Virus record (IMG/VR): IMGVR_UViG_3300046660_000282
Span: 1 to 45,995 of that record
DNA: 45,995 nucleotides
Origin: a virus
Reading direction: 5' to 3' (one strand)
Made by a program: the position numbers and the translations under genes. Numbering within the stretch: the first letter of the stretch is position 1; each line of letters opens with the position of its first letter. Below the pieces are notes generated by a model. It did not search any database, had not been told where the DNA came from, and saw nothing but the letters and a program-made list of their open reading frames with translations. Positions 38,812 to 45,365 of this stretch are shown here, in pieces.

Positions 38812-39060
38812 TCAATACTCCTCCACTTCAATCTCAATCGCTGGCTGATGAGCATTGAATCTTGCCACCAACCTCCAATCATCTTCATCAACATTTTCGA
38901 ATAGTGTGAAGTATGAATATGTTCCGAACAAGGCTCTAACAATTTCTAGAGCTTTAGTTCTGGCTTGGTCCACATCTGAAGCGTTACAGACAACGTCAAG
39001 AACCGGCTTAGTGATGTTGCCTTGGGCACGCAAAATGAATTCTTTCATACCTACTCTCAT
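38812..39060 (-). CDS. hypothetical protein, 82 aa
   Basis: Start MRVGMKEFILRAQGNITKPVLDVVCNASDVDQARTKALEIVRALFGTYSYFTLFENVDEDDWRLVARFNAHQPAIEIEVEEY (AAAGGAGATTTGAC). Strand, helix (DVDQARTKALEIVRALFG), strands: a small alpha/beta fold resembling ferredoxin-like modules. Unknown. Confidence 0.7.
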   Translation of the reverse strand: MRVGMKEFILRAQGNITKPVLDVVCNASDVDQARTKALEIVRALFGTYSYFTLFENVDEDDWRLVARFNAHQPAIEIEVEEY

Positions 39061-39061
39061 G

Positions 39062-39484
39062 TCAAATCTCCTTTGATTTAAGAACAACCCTGTATTGCTT
39101 CAACCAGCCATTATCGTTACGCATCTCATTGATTGTAACAATCCTATCTCCATATAGAGCGAAAAGGGTGTCACAGTCTTGATAGCTAGTATCGGTATAA
39201 TCGAAATAGAGGATTTCACCGTCTACCGGCGTTTCCAAATTGTCGCTCAGTGTGCGTGCCACGTCACGAGCAATGGCGGCGATATGATCCACATCAAATG
39301 CATCATTATCTTTCCATGCCCGTAGAATCCGGTACACATCGGCAGGATTGACCACGGCATGTTTCATCTCGCCCCAGCGAGACAGATTGCGATTTGGTGC
39401 TACTGGTTCCATATCTTTACAGTCACAGAGTTTTATTGGTGAGTGTGAGAAATTACATCCCGGTTTGTGGTAGCTGTTCGCCAT
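39062..39484 (-). CDS. hypothetical protein, 140 aa
   Basis: MANSYHKPGCNFSHSPIKLCDCKDMEPVAPNRNLSRWGEMK... The first 30 residues have H/C pairs (GCNFSHSPIKLCDC), perhaps one zinc site. A helical middle (DVDHIAAIARDVARTLSDNL) and a beta C-terminus (GEILYFDYTDTSYQDCDTLFALYGDRIVTI) follow. RBS AGGGATTGAA. Unknown. Confidence 0.7.
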   Translation of the reverse strand: MANSYHKPGCNFSHSPIKLCDCKDMEPVAPNRNLSRWGEMKHAVVNPADVYRILRAWKDNDAFDVDHIAAIARDVARTLSDNLETPVDGEILYFDYTDTSYQDCDTLFALYGDRIVTINEMRNDNGWLKQYRVVLKSKEI

Positions 39485-39485
39485 T

Positions 39486-39746
39486 TCAATCCCTCCTTAC
39501 CACTGCGCCGTCGATTTGGCGGAAATATGTATTTTGAACCGGAACCCAATCTTCAGGATTATTAAAGGGCCATGAAGAGTGTAGCGTAACTTCGCTAATC
39601 ATCATGCGTCGGTCGTACATATCTGTAAATGTTGCAGAGATATACTTCTCAGCCGCCTCAAAATTATCGAAATAACCATGGGCACCGGGAAGCATGACGT
39701 AACCATACTGATCCACTTCACACACTGCGAAAATTCTCTGAGACAT
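39486..39746 (-). CDS. hypothetical protein, 86 aa
   Basis: Start MSQRIFAVCEVDQYGYVMLPGAHGYFDNFEAAEKYISATFTDMYDRRMMISEVTLHSSWPFNNPEDWVPVQNTYFRQIDGAVVRRD (AAGGAGGTTAAT). Strand, FDNFEAAEKYISATF helix, strands: the beta-alpha-beta layout of many phage small proteins. Alone near the 39781 promoter. Unknown. Confidence 0.7.
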   Translation of the reverse strand: MSQRIFAVCEVDQYGYVMLPGAHGYFDNFEAAEKYISATFTDMYDRRMMISEVTLHSSWPFNNPEDWVPVQNTYFRQIDGAVVRRD

Positions 39747-39780
39747 ATTAACCTCCTTCAAAACCTCTTTTGATGACTTA

Positions 39781-39809
39781 TTATTACATCAGCATTGTGC
39801 CAGTGTCAA
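39781..39809 (-). promoter_or_regulatory. boxed promoter (GATG-TAATAA)
   Basis: Minus strand TTGACA, 17 bp ending TGATG, TAATAA. Drives 39746-37755. Confidence 0.85.
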
Positions 39810-40075
39810 TGCTTTAAATAATCTTGATACACCTCTGGAAAAACTGGCCAAGATTCTTCTAACGCATTGATTTTACGAGTCAAATATTCAAGGATGATGC
39901 GTTTTTCAGAGTTGGCGACATGAGGTTTTCCAAATTCATTAAATTTAAACAGCCGCCTCAGTCGAATATATTCTCTAAAATTTGAATGCATTTCTTCTAT
40001 TCCGACAGGCCCGAAATACTCCCGCACCGGTTCCGGTTCACGTTCGAAATTTTTAAATTTGGACCAATCAATCAT
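39806..40075 (-). CDS. hypothetical protein, 89 aa
   Basis: MIDWSKFKNFEREPEPVREYFGPVGIEEMHSNFREYIRLRRLFKFNEFGKPHVANSEKRIILEYLTRKINALEESWPVFPEVYQDYLKH. Helical, Arg/Glu-rich, with an RLRRLFKFNEFGKPHVANSEKRIILEYLTRKIN segment. Overlaps the 40068 gene by 8 bp; stop sits in the promoter -35. Unknown. Confidence 0.7.
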   Translation of the reverse strand: MIDWSKFKNFEREPEPVREYFGPVGIEEMHSNFREYIRLRRLFKFNEFGKPHVANSEKRIILEYLTRKINALEESWPVFPEVYQDYLKH

Positions 40076-40301
40076 GCTCTACGTCCCTCGTATGTTTAAA
40101 ATAAAACATGACCCATTTATGCCGGTCCCATGGATCACCGTCATAATCTCCCGTCACATATCCGCACCGGCTATGCCTGACATAGACTTGATCGGTGATA
40201 ATATTGTAACCGGTAGGGGCGTATCCCATACCAGTATCAGCGATGTACAAAAACTTAAAATTCTTTTTGAATCTGTACCAGAACAGGATTCTTTCTATCA
40301 T
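40068..40301 (-). CDS. hypothetical aromatic protein, 77 aa
   Basis: Start MIERILFWYRFKKNFKFLYIADTGMGYAPTGYNIITDQVYVRHSRCGYVTGDYDGDPWDRHKWVMFYFKHTRDVEHD. The ATG overlaps the stop of 40298 (ATGA); GAGGCTTGGG upstream. Tyr/Phe/Trp-rich with a GYVTGDYDGDPWD acidic loop. Unknown. Confidence 0.65.
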   Translation of the reverse strand: MIERILFWYRFKKNFKFLYIADTGMGYAPTGYNIITDQVYVRHSRCGYVTGDYDGDPWDRHKWVMFYFKHTRDVEHD

Positions 40302-40699
40302 GTCAACCCAAGCCTCTTTCCCATTCTCTTTTTCCACGCCAGATAGACCTCGCGGCCCCTTTGAGTCACTGTGATACGAGTCCTATTGATGGTAGGGTTT
40401 CCGCCATGAACATTATTATGACTCTGATACCTTGACAGTGTAACTTCACCATCTCTGATCATTTTCTTAACAACGGTGTCGAGTCCGAAACCGCCTTCGC
40501 AGTTCAATGCAGCCTGCCCCGTTCCGCCACGCCTCGTGCCACGATACGAAGACCATGACGGGTAGTCGTCAAAGCCTTCGATCATGAACATTAGCATGTA
40601 CATCCGCTTCGGCACGAGAGTTCTGATCCTGCTCCACCGGTTCAGAAATTCATCATATTGATTCGGCTTCGTTGTTATGACTTTTCTGAAATAGACCAT
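40298..40699 (-). CDS. hypothetical protein, 133 aa, possibly winged-helix
   Basis: Start MVYFRKVITTKPNQYDEFLNRWSRIRTLVPKRMYMLMFMIEGFDDY... (GAAAGGGATTGAT). FGLDTVVKKMIRDGEVTLSRYQSHNNVHGGNPTINRTRITVTQRGREVYLAWKKR (C-terminal half) ends ITVTQRGREVY, the usual ending of a winged helix (xxLTxxGxxxx). A small wHTH DNA-binding role is plausible. Basic C-terminus. Confidence 0.7.
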   Translation of the reverse strand: MVYFRKVITTKPNQYDEFLNRWSRIRTLVPKRMYMLMFMIEGFDDYPSWSSYRGTRRGGTGQAALNCEGGFGLDTVVKKMIRDGEVTLSRYQSHNNVHGGNPTINRTRITVTQRGREVYLAWKKRMGKRLGLT

Positions 40700-40700
40700 A

Positions 40701-40946
40701 TCAATCCCTTTCAAAAGCTTGGCGAAACTCATTCCTTACACTAATGAGTGTGTCTACCTCTTCCATCGTGAAGCGAACGATGAGAACTTTGTGAGAAGGA
40801 GTATCCTCATCATCAGACGGAACAGGTATCGTAACGCTGAAGTGCTGATTCCTAGGCAGTCCCGGCACGGCATAATCACCCATGCCAAAGCTAGGATCGC
40901 CAAGTGCCAACATCTTTTTCGAACCTGTCTTATGTATCACAGCCAT
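40701..40946 (-). CDS. hypothetical protein, 81 aa
   Basis: MAVIHKTGSKKMLALGDPSFGMGDYAVPGLPRNQHFSVTIPVPSDDEDTPSHKVLIVRFTMEEVDTLISVRNEFRQAFERD. A Gly/Pro-rich loop N-terminus and a beta (HFSVTIPVP, HKVLIVRF)-helix C-terminus. RBS AAGGAGAAACGAA. Two bases before 40298's start region. Unknown. Confidence 0.7.
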   Translation of the reverse strand: MAVIHKTGSKKMLALGDPSFGMGDYAVPGLPRNQHFSVTIPVPSDDEDTPSHKVLIVRFTMEEVDTLISVRNEFRQAFERD

Positions 40947-40960
40947 TTCGTTTCTCCTTT

Positions 40961-41578
40961 TTAACAGAATTTATAAATTCCTTGATGCAGTTCCATTAAC
41001 TCATCCAGCATATTTCGCCGCGCCTGTCGCTCCCATACCGGATGGTTCCAATAAATCTGAGGTGCATCGAGCATCCCTTTGAGGAACTTGGTCCGACCCT
41101 CAACGAATTGATCCAGTGACACAAAAGGTTTATATTCTTCCCAAATCTTCTTCCCATTATCTCGATAATTTAAACCGGCAAGGCCGGATAAGTCATAGTC
41201 AAGGAAATTTTTGGCCCAATGGGGAAGGGCGTCGTTAGACATGGCACAATGATTCTTTGACGCCTTGATAGCTTCAAATATATGTTCTTCGGCAGGACTG
41301 TGATAACCGTCACCGCCAACGCTCTGACTCCAATACACGTCAGCGCTTAGCTCTTCGTTATACCGACAAACGGGGTAGTACACAATGTCGTGGAACAGGA
41401 TCGCCGTCATAATCGGATCGGTGATCCCATAACCATGATGCATCGCTATAGCGATCAAGTCTTCGATATGATCAATGTTGTGATACTTGCGATGCGGCTC
41501 GCTATAAAGATCGATGATCATATCGATGCAATGAGAGAAACCATTCTGTTCCGCGATTTTCTTGATTAGTTCTGACAT
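40961..41578 (-). CDS. HD-domain metal-dependent phosphohydrolase, 205 aa
   Basis: Member of the predicted HD superfamily phosphohydrolases (COG4339 type). YHNIDHIEDL (about 31-40, first His), AILFHDIVYYP (about 60-70, HD pair), YNEELSADVYW (about 74-84), AIKASKNH (about 102-109), LDYDLSGLAG (last Asp, about 127-136), KIWEEYKPF, GRTKFLKGMLDAPQIYWNHPVWERQARRNM are the expected order of motifs, all present. Full length. Substrate is likely a nucleotide, not known for this subfamily. In a phage it might alter nucleotide pools or remove a host signal. RBS GTGAATG overlap with 41579. Confidence 0.9.
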   Translation of the reverse strand: MSELIKKIAEQNGFSHCIDMIIDLYSEPHRKYHNIDHIEDLIAIAMHHGYGITDPIMTAILFHDIVYYPVCRYNEELSADVYWSQSVGGDGYHSPAEEHIFEAIKASKNHCAMSNDALPHWAKNFLDYDLSGLAGLNYRDNGKKIWEEYKPFVSLDQFVEGRTKFLKGMLDAPQIYWNHPVWERQARRNMLDELMELHQGIYKFC

Positions 41579-41776
41579 TCACTGACTCCTCAAATATTTG
41601 ACCATAGCATCGATCAGTTCATTCTCTTCCGGCGTATTGCTGACATTCTTGCAATCTTGTTCCAATCGATCAGCAACGATATAGACATTTTCGCTACTAT
41701 ACATACTCCCTAGGGCGAAGAACCGCGTGGCGCAGTCGTAGAGCACAGCGCTTTCGAACGTGATAGGATAATTCAT
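41579..41776 (-). CDS. hypothetical protein, 65 aa
   Basis: MNYPITFESAVLYDCATRFFALGSMYSSENVYIVADRLEQDCKNVSNTPEENELIDAMVKYLRSQ. Helical; two Cys 28 apart. Stop and next start share bases (coupled with the HD gene). RBS AGGGAGAAGGG. Could assist the HD enzyme, but no family is recognised. Confidence 0.7.
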   Translation of the reverse strand: MNYPITFESAVLYDCATRFFALGSMYSSENVYIVADRLEQDCKNVSNTPEENELIDAMVKYLRSQ

Positions 41777-41813
41777 TTTGAAACCCTTCTCCCTCCTTAT
41801 AATTTCTTTTTAC

Positions 41814-41842
41814 TTTTTATTACATCGTGATCAATGTGTCAA
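41814..41842 (-). promoter_or_regulatory. promoter with shifted box
   Basis: Minus strand TTGACA, 17 bp, TAAAAA. ACGATGTAATAA lies 3 bp closer to the -35 than elsewhere, so box and -10 are out of register. Confidence 0.65.
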
Positions 41843-41864
41843 GTGATTTTAGCACGCAGCCTTA

Positions 41865-42188
41865 TCATGCCGCAGGATTATGGTTGAGCCTTATCATGCA
41901 CCAAGGATATTCTCGATTAACAACGACATAGCCTCGACGTTCCAGATAAGGCACAAGCCTATTGTTAAAAATGTTCTCGACATAGAAAATGTGATCCGGT
42001 TCGTACCGATCCAAAAATTTAGTCAATGCGCCGCGCCCCGGAACATCAGCCGTTATGTTAGCCAGATCGATGGTGTCGCAATTTTCTATCCGCCACGTCT
42101 TCCTGACATAGATATGCAGTCCCGGTTCTTCGATCCAGTAATTAGGCCAAGGACTGGCTAGGAATTTTTCAAACGATAGTTGTCCCAT
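41865..42188 (-). CDS. GNAT-acetyltransferase-like protein, 107 aa
   Basis: Start at MGQLSFEKFLASPWPNYWIEEPGLHIYVRK (GGGAGGAGGG upstream). RIENCDTIDLANITADVPGRGALTKFLDRYEPDHIFYVENIFNNRLVPYLERRGYVVV follows the acetyl-CoA fold end of small GNAT proteins (IxLANIxxxxxGxGxxxxFLxxxxxxxxxVENVxNxRLxxxLxRxGF), with an abbreviated P-loop (VPGRGA). I recall this form in several phages of alphaproteobacteria. Substrate unknown; might modify a host protein. Coupled to 42188. Confidence 0.72.
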   Translation of the reverse strand: MGQLSFEKFLASPWPNYWIEEPGLHIYVRKTWRIENCDTIDLANITADVPGRGALTKFLDRYEPDHIFYVENIFNNRLVPYLERRGYVVVNREYPWCMIRLNHNPAA

Positions 42189-42478
42189 CACCCTCCTCCC
42201 TTCTTCCTAACAACACGTACCGGCTTCAACTCGAAACCCAACATCCTATAAGCCATCTGCATCGTCACGCCTTGCGGTCTCCTAGTCTTACCGTCAATGA
42301 TATGTTTAATCGTGGCTGGTGCCAGCCCTGAACTATTCGCCTTGGCGTGATACGTGCGTTTATCCATGACAAGCGCGGCGCGCAACTCGGAAAGCAGTGG
42401 ATCAACATCAGGCCTCTTGGGCCGATCCTTGGACCAGAGCACTCTTTTGATTTTGCGGGGTTTGTTAGCCATGTCCAT
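42188..42478 (-). CDS. HTH (Cro/CI-like) regulator, 96 aa
   Basis: MDMANKPRKIKRVLWSKDRPKRPDVDPLLSELRAALVMDKRTYHAKANSSGLAPATIKHIIDGKTRRPQGVTMQMAYRMLGFELKPVRVVRKKGGG. A basic start, then KRTYHAKANSSGLAPATIKHIIDGKTRRPQGVTMQMAYRMLGFEL, a lambda-repressor-like HTH (LAxxxGLxxxTIxxxxxGKxxxPxxxTxxxxxRxLG). Probably binds DNA. Start ATG at 42478 or 42472. A candidate for the GATGTAAKAA binding factor, without evidence. Confidence 0.82.
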   Translation of the reverse strand: MDMANKPRKIKRVLWSKDRPKRPDVDPLLSELRAALVMDKRTYHAKANSSGLAPATIKHIIDGKTRRPQGVTMQMAYRMLGFELKPVRVVRKKGGG

Positions 42479-42479
42479 A

Positions 42480-42857
42480 TCACCTGTCTCCGACTTGGTG
42501 GCCCAATACGATAACGACGTTTTGCAGCGAATCTATCTTGGTATGAGCGTCTTCCAACTTGGCCAGCAGTTCGTCCCTGACCGAGAGGAGGGCCAAGACC
42601 TCAGCCCTAGCATCCCCTAGTTCGTCTCGGACCAATGCTTTACCATTAGCGATATGAGGAGTGACGGTATCGCCCCCGCCCCTCTTGGCCCTAGGCCTTG
42701 CCCCGCCAAATTTGTCGTGATACTGCTTCACCCAATATCCAATAGTGCTGGCTGGAAGGCCAAGTTGTTCCGCGTATTTCTCTTGACTCATGTCTGACTC
42801 GATCTGAGCCTTGGCATGTCTCATCCTCTCTTCAAAGGGTAGACTGGTTCGTGCCAT
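42480..42857 (-). CDS. HTH protein with coiled-coil end, 125 aa
   Basis: MARTSLPFEERMRHAKAQIESDMSQEKYAEQLGLPASTIGYWVKQYHDKFGGARPRAKRGGG... SQEKYAEQLGLPASTIGYWVKQY (24-46) is a homeodomain-like HTH as in IS-family or terminase-small-type proteins. The C-terminal half is coiled coil (ALLSVRDELLAKLEDAHTKIDSLQNVVIV). A transposase-orfA-like or DNA-binding dimer is likely; no transposase neighbour. Its stop overlaps 42478. Confidence 0.8.
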   Translation of the reverse strand: MARTSLPFEERMRHAKAQIESDMSQEKYAEQLGLPASTIGYWVKQYHDKFGGARPRAKRGGGDTVTPHIANGKALVRDELGDARAEVLALLSVRDELLAKLEDAHTKIDSLQNVVIVLGHQVGDR

Positions 42858-42928
42858 ATTTCAAACTCCTAAGACTCTGGTTACGAGTCCTAGGAGTATA
42901 GCAAGACCAAGAGTTATGCAAGCCCCTG

Positions 42929-43111
42929 CTATTTCAGGTGATCCCTCAGACTGTTACTAGTGGTGTAGAACAACAGAAACCCAATGGCGTAATCTATCCG
43001 CGACGTACCATGATTTGCATACGCGGCGATGTCACAGACGGCGAGGACGATCCACGAAACTATCATAGCCATGACAAATATAAAAACTTCTCTTAAAATA
43101 GTTTTTAGCAC
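42929..43111 (-). CDS. two-helix membrane protein, 60 aa (GTG start)
   Basis: MLKTILREVFIFVMAMIVSWIVLAVCDIAAYANHGTSRIDYAIGFLLFYTTSNSLRDHLK. Two hydrophobic segments (VFIFVMAMIVSWIVLAVC, YAIGFLLFYTT) with a basic N-terminus. GTG start with AGGAGGGGAATTGAA. No holin is otherwise found in the window, but a holin role is only a possibility. Confidence 0.68.
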   Translation of the reverse strand: MLKTILREVFIFVMAMIVSWIVLAVCDIAAYANHGTSRIDYAIGFLLFYTTSNSLRDHLK

Positions 43112-43124
43112 TTCAATTCCCCTC

Positions 43125-43328
43125 CTACTTCTTCTCCATCAGCCCTTCATCAAGAAAGTCATCATCGATTTCTGCCCCGATATCGGTCAGCACATCAACC
43201 ATTTCGAGAATCAGCAAGCGGCGAGCGTTGTGCTCTTCAGCGCTGAGACTGTCATCGTGAATCGATTCGCAGCAGTAGCGAAAATCGCTGAGCGTGTTGC
43301 GGAACTTACAATAAGACATGTTAGCCAT
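43125..43328 (-). CDS. MSYCxFxNTxxD-family protein, 67 aa
   Basis: Start MANMSYCKFRNTLSDFRYCCESIHDDSLSAEEHNARRLLILEMVDVLTDIGAEIDDDFLDEGLMEKK (GGGAGAGTAAC). The MxxMSYCRFxNTxxDLxxC start and an ExxARxxLIxL...Y helix are a family found widely in phages; role unknown. Acidic tail. Partner of 43330. Confidence 0.8.
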   Translation of the reverse strand: MANMSYCKFRNTLSDFRYCCESIHDDSLSAEEHNARRLLILEMVDVLTDIGAEIDDDFLDEGLMEKK

Positions 43329-43329
43329 G

Positions 43330-43716
43330 TTACTCTCCCTTCTCCCAAACCACTTCACCAGTTTCGATCAAGCGGTTCAGCGTGTCAATCGCTTCAGCCC
43401 TTGTAATATCCTTCCAAGATTTATGGCTTGGGTAAAAAAGATCATAGGAAAGCGTAGTATCGGTTACGAGCCCCATGAAAGCTCTTGCGACATCAAATCC
43501 ACAAGGTTCTGGATCATTGCCGCTAAGATATGTGGCCCAACCGCTGATGCAGGCCGGGGTGCCACAATTTGGAACAGCGATAGTCCCGAACGCTTCTTCC
43601 CAAAGCTCCATATCTCCTCCGAAAGGCTTTGGATAAACATAATCCGTAACCATTGAGAAAAAATTCTCTTCATCCGCAATAGCAGCAATAACCTTTTTGA
43701 TATTTTCGATGTTCAT
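43330..43716 (-). CDS. CGTPACIxGWA-family protein, 128 aa
   Basis: MNIENIKKVIAAIADEENFFSMVTDYVYPKPF...CGTPACISGWATYLSG... then LVTDTTLSYDLFYPSHKSWKDITRAEAIDTLNRLIETGEVVW. CGTPACIxGW, an ALGLxxxxxxxLFxP segment and ITRxEAIxTLxxLxxTGxVxW are the typical blocks of a widespread hypothetical family in phages and bacteria. First gene after the promoter at 43748. Function unknown. Confidence 0.82.
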   Translation of the reverse strand: MNIENIKKVIAAIADEENFFSMVTDYVYPKPFGGDMELWEEAFGTIAVPNCGTPACISGWATYLSGNDPEPCGFDVARAFMGLVTDTTLSYDLFYPSHKSWKDITRAEAIDTLNRLIETGEVVWEKGE

Positions 43717-43747
43717 GTCATAACCTCCTTCAAAATTTCATAATCTT

Positions 43748-43776
43748 TTATTACATCAATGAAGACAATGTGTCAA
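43748..43776 (-). promoter_or_regulatory. boxed promoter (GATG-TAATAA)
   Basis: Minus strand TTGACA, 17 bp ending TGATG, TAATAA. The 43773 gene ends inside it. Confidence 0.85.
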
Positions 43777-44114
43777 TAATTATCTTCAAAATACTTAATA
43801 CCCTTATCGGCGCGAATCGTGTCAAATTCGGCACGGCTTCCATGCGTAACACTGGCTAGGCCGCGCTGCGCCTCGGCCAGAACATCGAACCATTTATCAT
43901 GCTGTGTCCCACCATAACTCAGAAGTAGCGCAACAGCGACTTGCATCTCAAGAGCTTTCTGGCGAATCTTTTCGCCTTCATCTGCGACAGTGGCGAGCCT
44001 GACCAACTCTTGCCGTGCCATGTCCTGACCTTCGCCAGTGCCGTTTTCTAGCGCGATAAGGATGAGAGGCATGACGCCTTTCCAAGTGATCTTGACATCG
44101 ATAGGCTCGTTCAT
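43773..44114 (-). CDS. hypothetical protein, 113 aa
   Basis: Start MNEPIDVKITWKGVMPLILIALENGTGEGQDMARQELVRLATVADEGEKI (AGAGGAGATTTCAA). The GVMPLILxALENGTxEGxxxAxxELxRxAxxADxxxK block is common in phage small helical proteins. C-terminus mixed (DTIRADKGIKYFEDNY). Alone in its unit, from 44146-44174. Unknown. Confidence 0.75.
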   Translation of the reverse strand: MNEPIDVKITWKGVMPLILIALENGTGEGQDMARQELVRLATVADEGEKIRQKALEMQVAVALLLSYGGTQHDKWFDVLAEAQRGLASVTHGSRAEFDTIRADKGIKYFEDNY

Positions 44115-44145
44115 TTGAAATCTCCTCTTAATTGAACTAAGTATT

Positions 44146-44174
44146 TTCTTACATCTACGCCAAGCCCTTGTCAA
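44146..44174 (-). promoter_or_regulatory. boxed promoter (GATG-TAAGAA)
   Basis: Minus strand TTGACA, 17 bp ending AGATG, TAAGAA. Confidence 0.85.
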
Positions 44175-44183
44175 GCGGGGGCG

Positions 44184-44414
44184 TTATTTCCCGCCCGCAG
44201 CTAGTCGTTCGTCCCATATATCGAACATGTGTTGAACATATTCCTGAGAAATGTTTGAACCATTCTCGGCAAAGACGTAATCCCCGGTATCGAAATCAAC
44301 GGTACAGGAGATTACATTTTTGGAAAATGGTGATGTTACTTCGGCATAACCATCTTCCTCGGAATTGGCTTTGCAGATAAGATCGATGGCTTTAAAGTTC
44401 TTTACGTAACGCAT
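44184..44414 (-). CDS. hypothetical protein, 76 aa
   Basis: MRYVKNFKAIDLICKANSEEDGYAEVTSPFSKNVISCTVDFDTGDYVFAENGSNISQEYVQHMFDIWDERLAAGGK. Beta-rich, acidic, with a C-terminal helix (SQEYVQHMFDIWDERLAAG). Overlaps 44392 by 23 bp. RBS GAGGAGAATCGAAG. Unknown. Confidence 0.68.
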   Translation of the reverse strand: MRYVKNFKAIDLICKANSEEDGYAEVTSPFSKNVISCTVDFDTGDYVFAENGSNISQEYVQHMFDIWDERLAAGGK

Positions 44415-44640
44415 CTTCGATTCTCCTCCTCATACTCGGATGAGCTATTATGCCATAACGTGTTTGGTACATGCAAGGAACTTTTTTGAATTCAGAGCCA
44501 AATCGCTTAATTAACTTTTTATAAATTCTCTTGGACCTGTGACGACTTGTTGGGAAATTACGTACCTCTGTGTCTTCCATGGCGTGGTCAGAAAAAGTAA
44601 TTTTCAGGCCATTGAATGTATTTGGATAGGTATTAAACAC
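44392..44640 (-). CDS. hypothetical basic protein, 82 aa
   Basis: MFNTYPNTFNGLKITFSDHAMEDTEVRNFPTSRHRSKRIYKKLIKRFGSEFKKVPCMYQTRYGIIAHPSMRRRIEDALRKEL. Strongly basic with RHRSKRIYKKLIKRFGSEFKKxPCMYQTxxGIIAHPSMxxxIE, a pattern common among phage proteins (xxxxxRxxKKLxKRxGxxxxxxPxxYxxxxxIIAHP). Probably binds nucleic acid; unproven. Confidence 0.72.
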   Translation of the reverse strand: MFNTYPNTFNGLKITFSDHAMEDTEVRNFPTSRHRSKRIYKKLIKRFGSEFKKVPCMYQTRYGIIAHPSMRRRIEDALRKEL

Positions 44641-45082
44641 TCTTCACCTTCCCGTTCCAAAAATCTATCAATTCAGTTACCTTGGTACGCCTAATTGAAC
44701 TATTAATCATGCCACAGCATCTCAAATACCACGACTCAGCGCTCATTGGAGGTGCGCCGACCCAACTCCCGACAAACTGAAGCTCAGGAGATTTTTTGCA
44801 AAACGGGCATGGCAAGACTTCATAACCTGCGACCTCGATGCAGGCATAATCCCTAGTCCCTAGTTTTCTGTCCCGTTCGCCCAAGCTTAATATTTTGTAT
44901 CGTACATCTTTTGGAACCGTGACCCGAAATCCGTCCCAATGATCAAACTCAGGGCTGAGTACATTCGCATATCCAGCCCCTCTGACGCGATTCTTGGCCA
45001 AGAACGACAGGTTGCCGATGTTCCAACGATAAACGCCTTCAGGGAGAGAATTTACGCCTTGATAGGGGAGGTAATCATCCAT
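44633..45082 (-). CDS. protein with Lar-like zinc domain, 149 aa
   Basis: Start MDDYLPYQGVNSLPEGVYRWNIGNLSFLA... The last 55 residues (VLPCPFCKKSPELQFVGSWVGAPPMSAESWYLRCCGMINSSIRRTKVTELIDFWNGK) fit the restriction-alleviation (Lar) pattern LxPCPFCGxxxxLxxxx.......WxVxCxxCGxxxxxxxxxxEAIxxWN: CPFC first pair and CC second pair, WN end. An additional unknown N-terminal domain of 90 residues is fused. Possible anti-restriction function. Confidence 0.78.
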   Translation of the reverse strand: MDDYLPYQGVNSLPEGVYRWNIGNLSFLAKNRVRGAGYANVLSPEFDHWDGFRVTVPKDVRYKILSLGERDRKLGTRDYACIEVAGYEVLPCPFCKKSPELQFVGSWVGAPPMSAESWYLRCCGMINSSIRRTKVTELIDFWNGKVKSV

Positions 45083-45365
45083 TCGCGGCACACTCTGCCT
45101 TAACTTCATCGAACAACGGCCCGCCGATGAGATGGACCGTTGTCCCGCCGTGGGCAAAGCCACTACTCGTAGCGTCGGACGAAACAAATTCGTAACCCCA
45201 ACTATCTACGACTAGGTCATCCTCTTCCTGTGTCACGCCTAGGGCACACTGAATCGAGATACACTGAGCCCATGACACAGTCCTATCGTGAGCCTCGGAA
45301 GAATATAGGCCGGGGAAAACGAAACGGTTTCCCCTCTTATCAACGAACACTGGAAATTTGAACAT
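45075..45365 (-). CDS. hypothetical protein, 96 aa
   Basis: MFKFPVFVDKRGNRFVFPGLYSSEAHDRTVSWAQCISIQCALGVTQEEDDLVVDSWGYEFVSSDATSSGFAHGGTTVHLIGGPLFDEVKAECAANG. Beta-rich, two Cys (AQCISIQC). Overlaps 45082 by 8 bp. Unknown; cotranscribed with the Lar-like gene. Confidence 0.68.
   Translation of the reverse strand: MFKFPVFVDKRGNRFVFPGLYSSEAHDRTVSWAQCISIQCALGVTQEEDDLVVDSWGYEFVSSDATSSGFAHGGTTVHLIGGPLFDEVKAECAANG

Noticed and set aside
42354-42620. Plus-strand ORF of 88 codons
   Set aside because: Antisense to two HTH genes with clear motifs.
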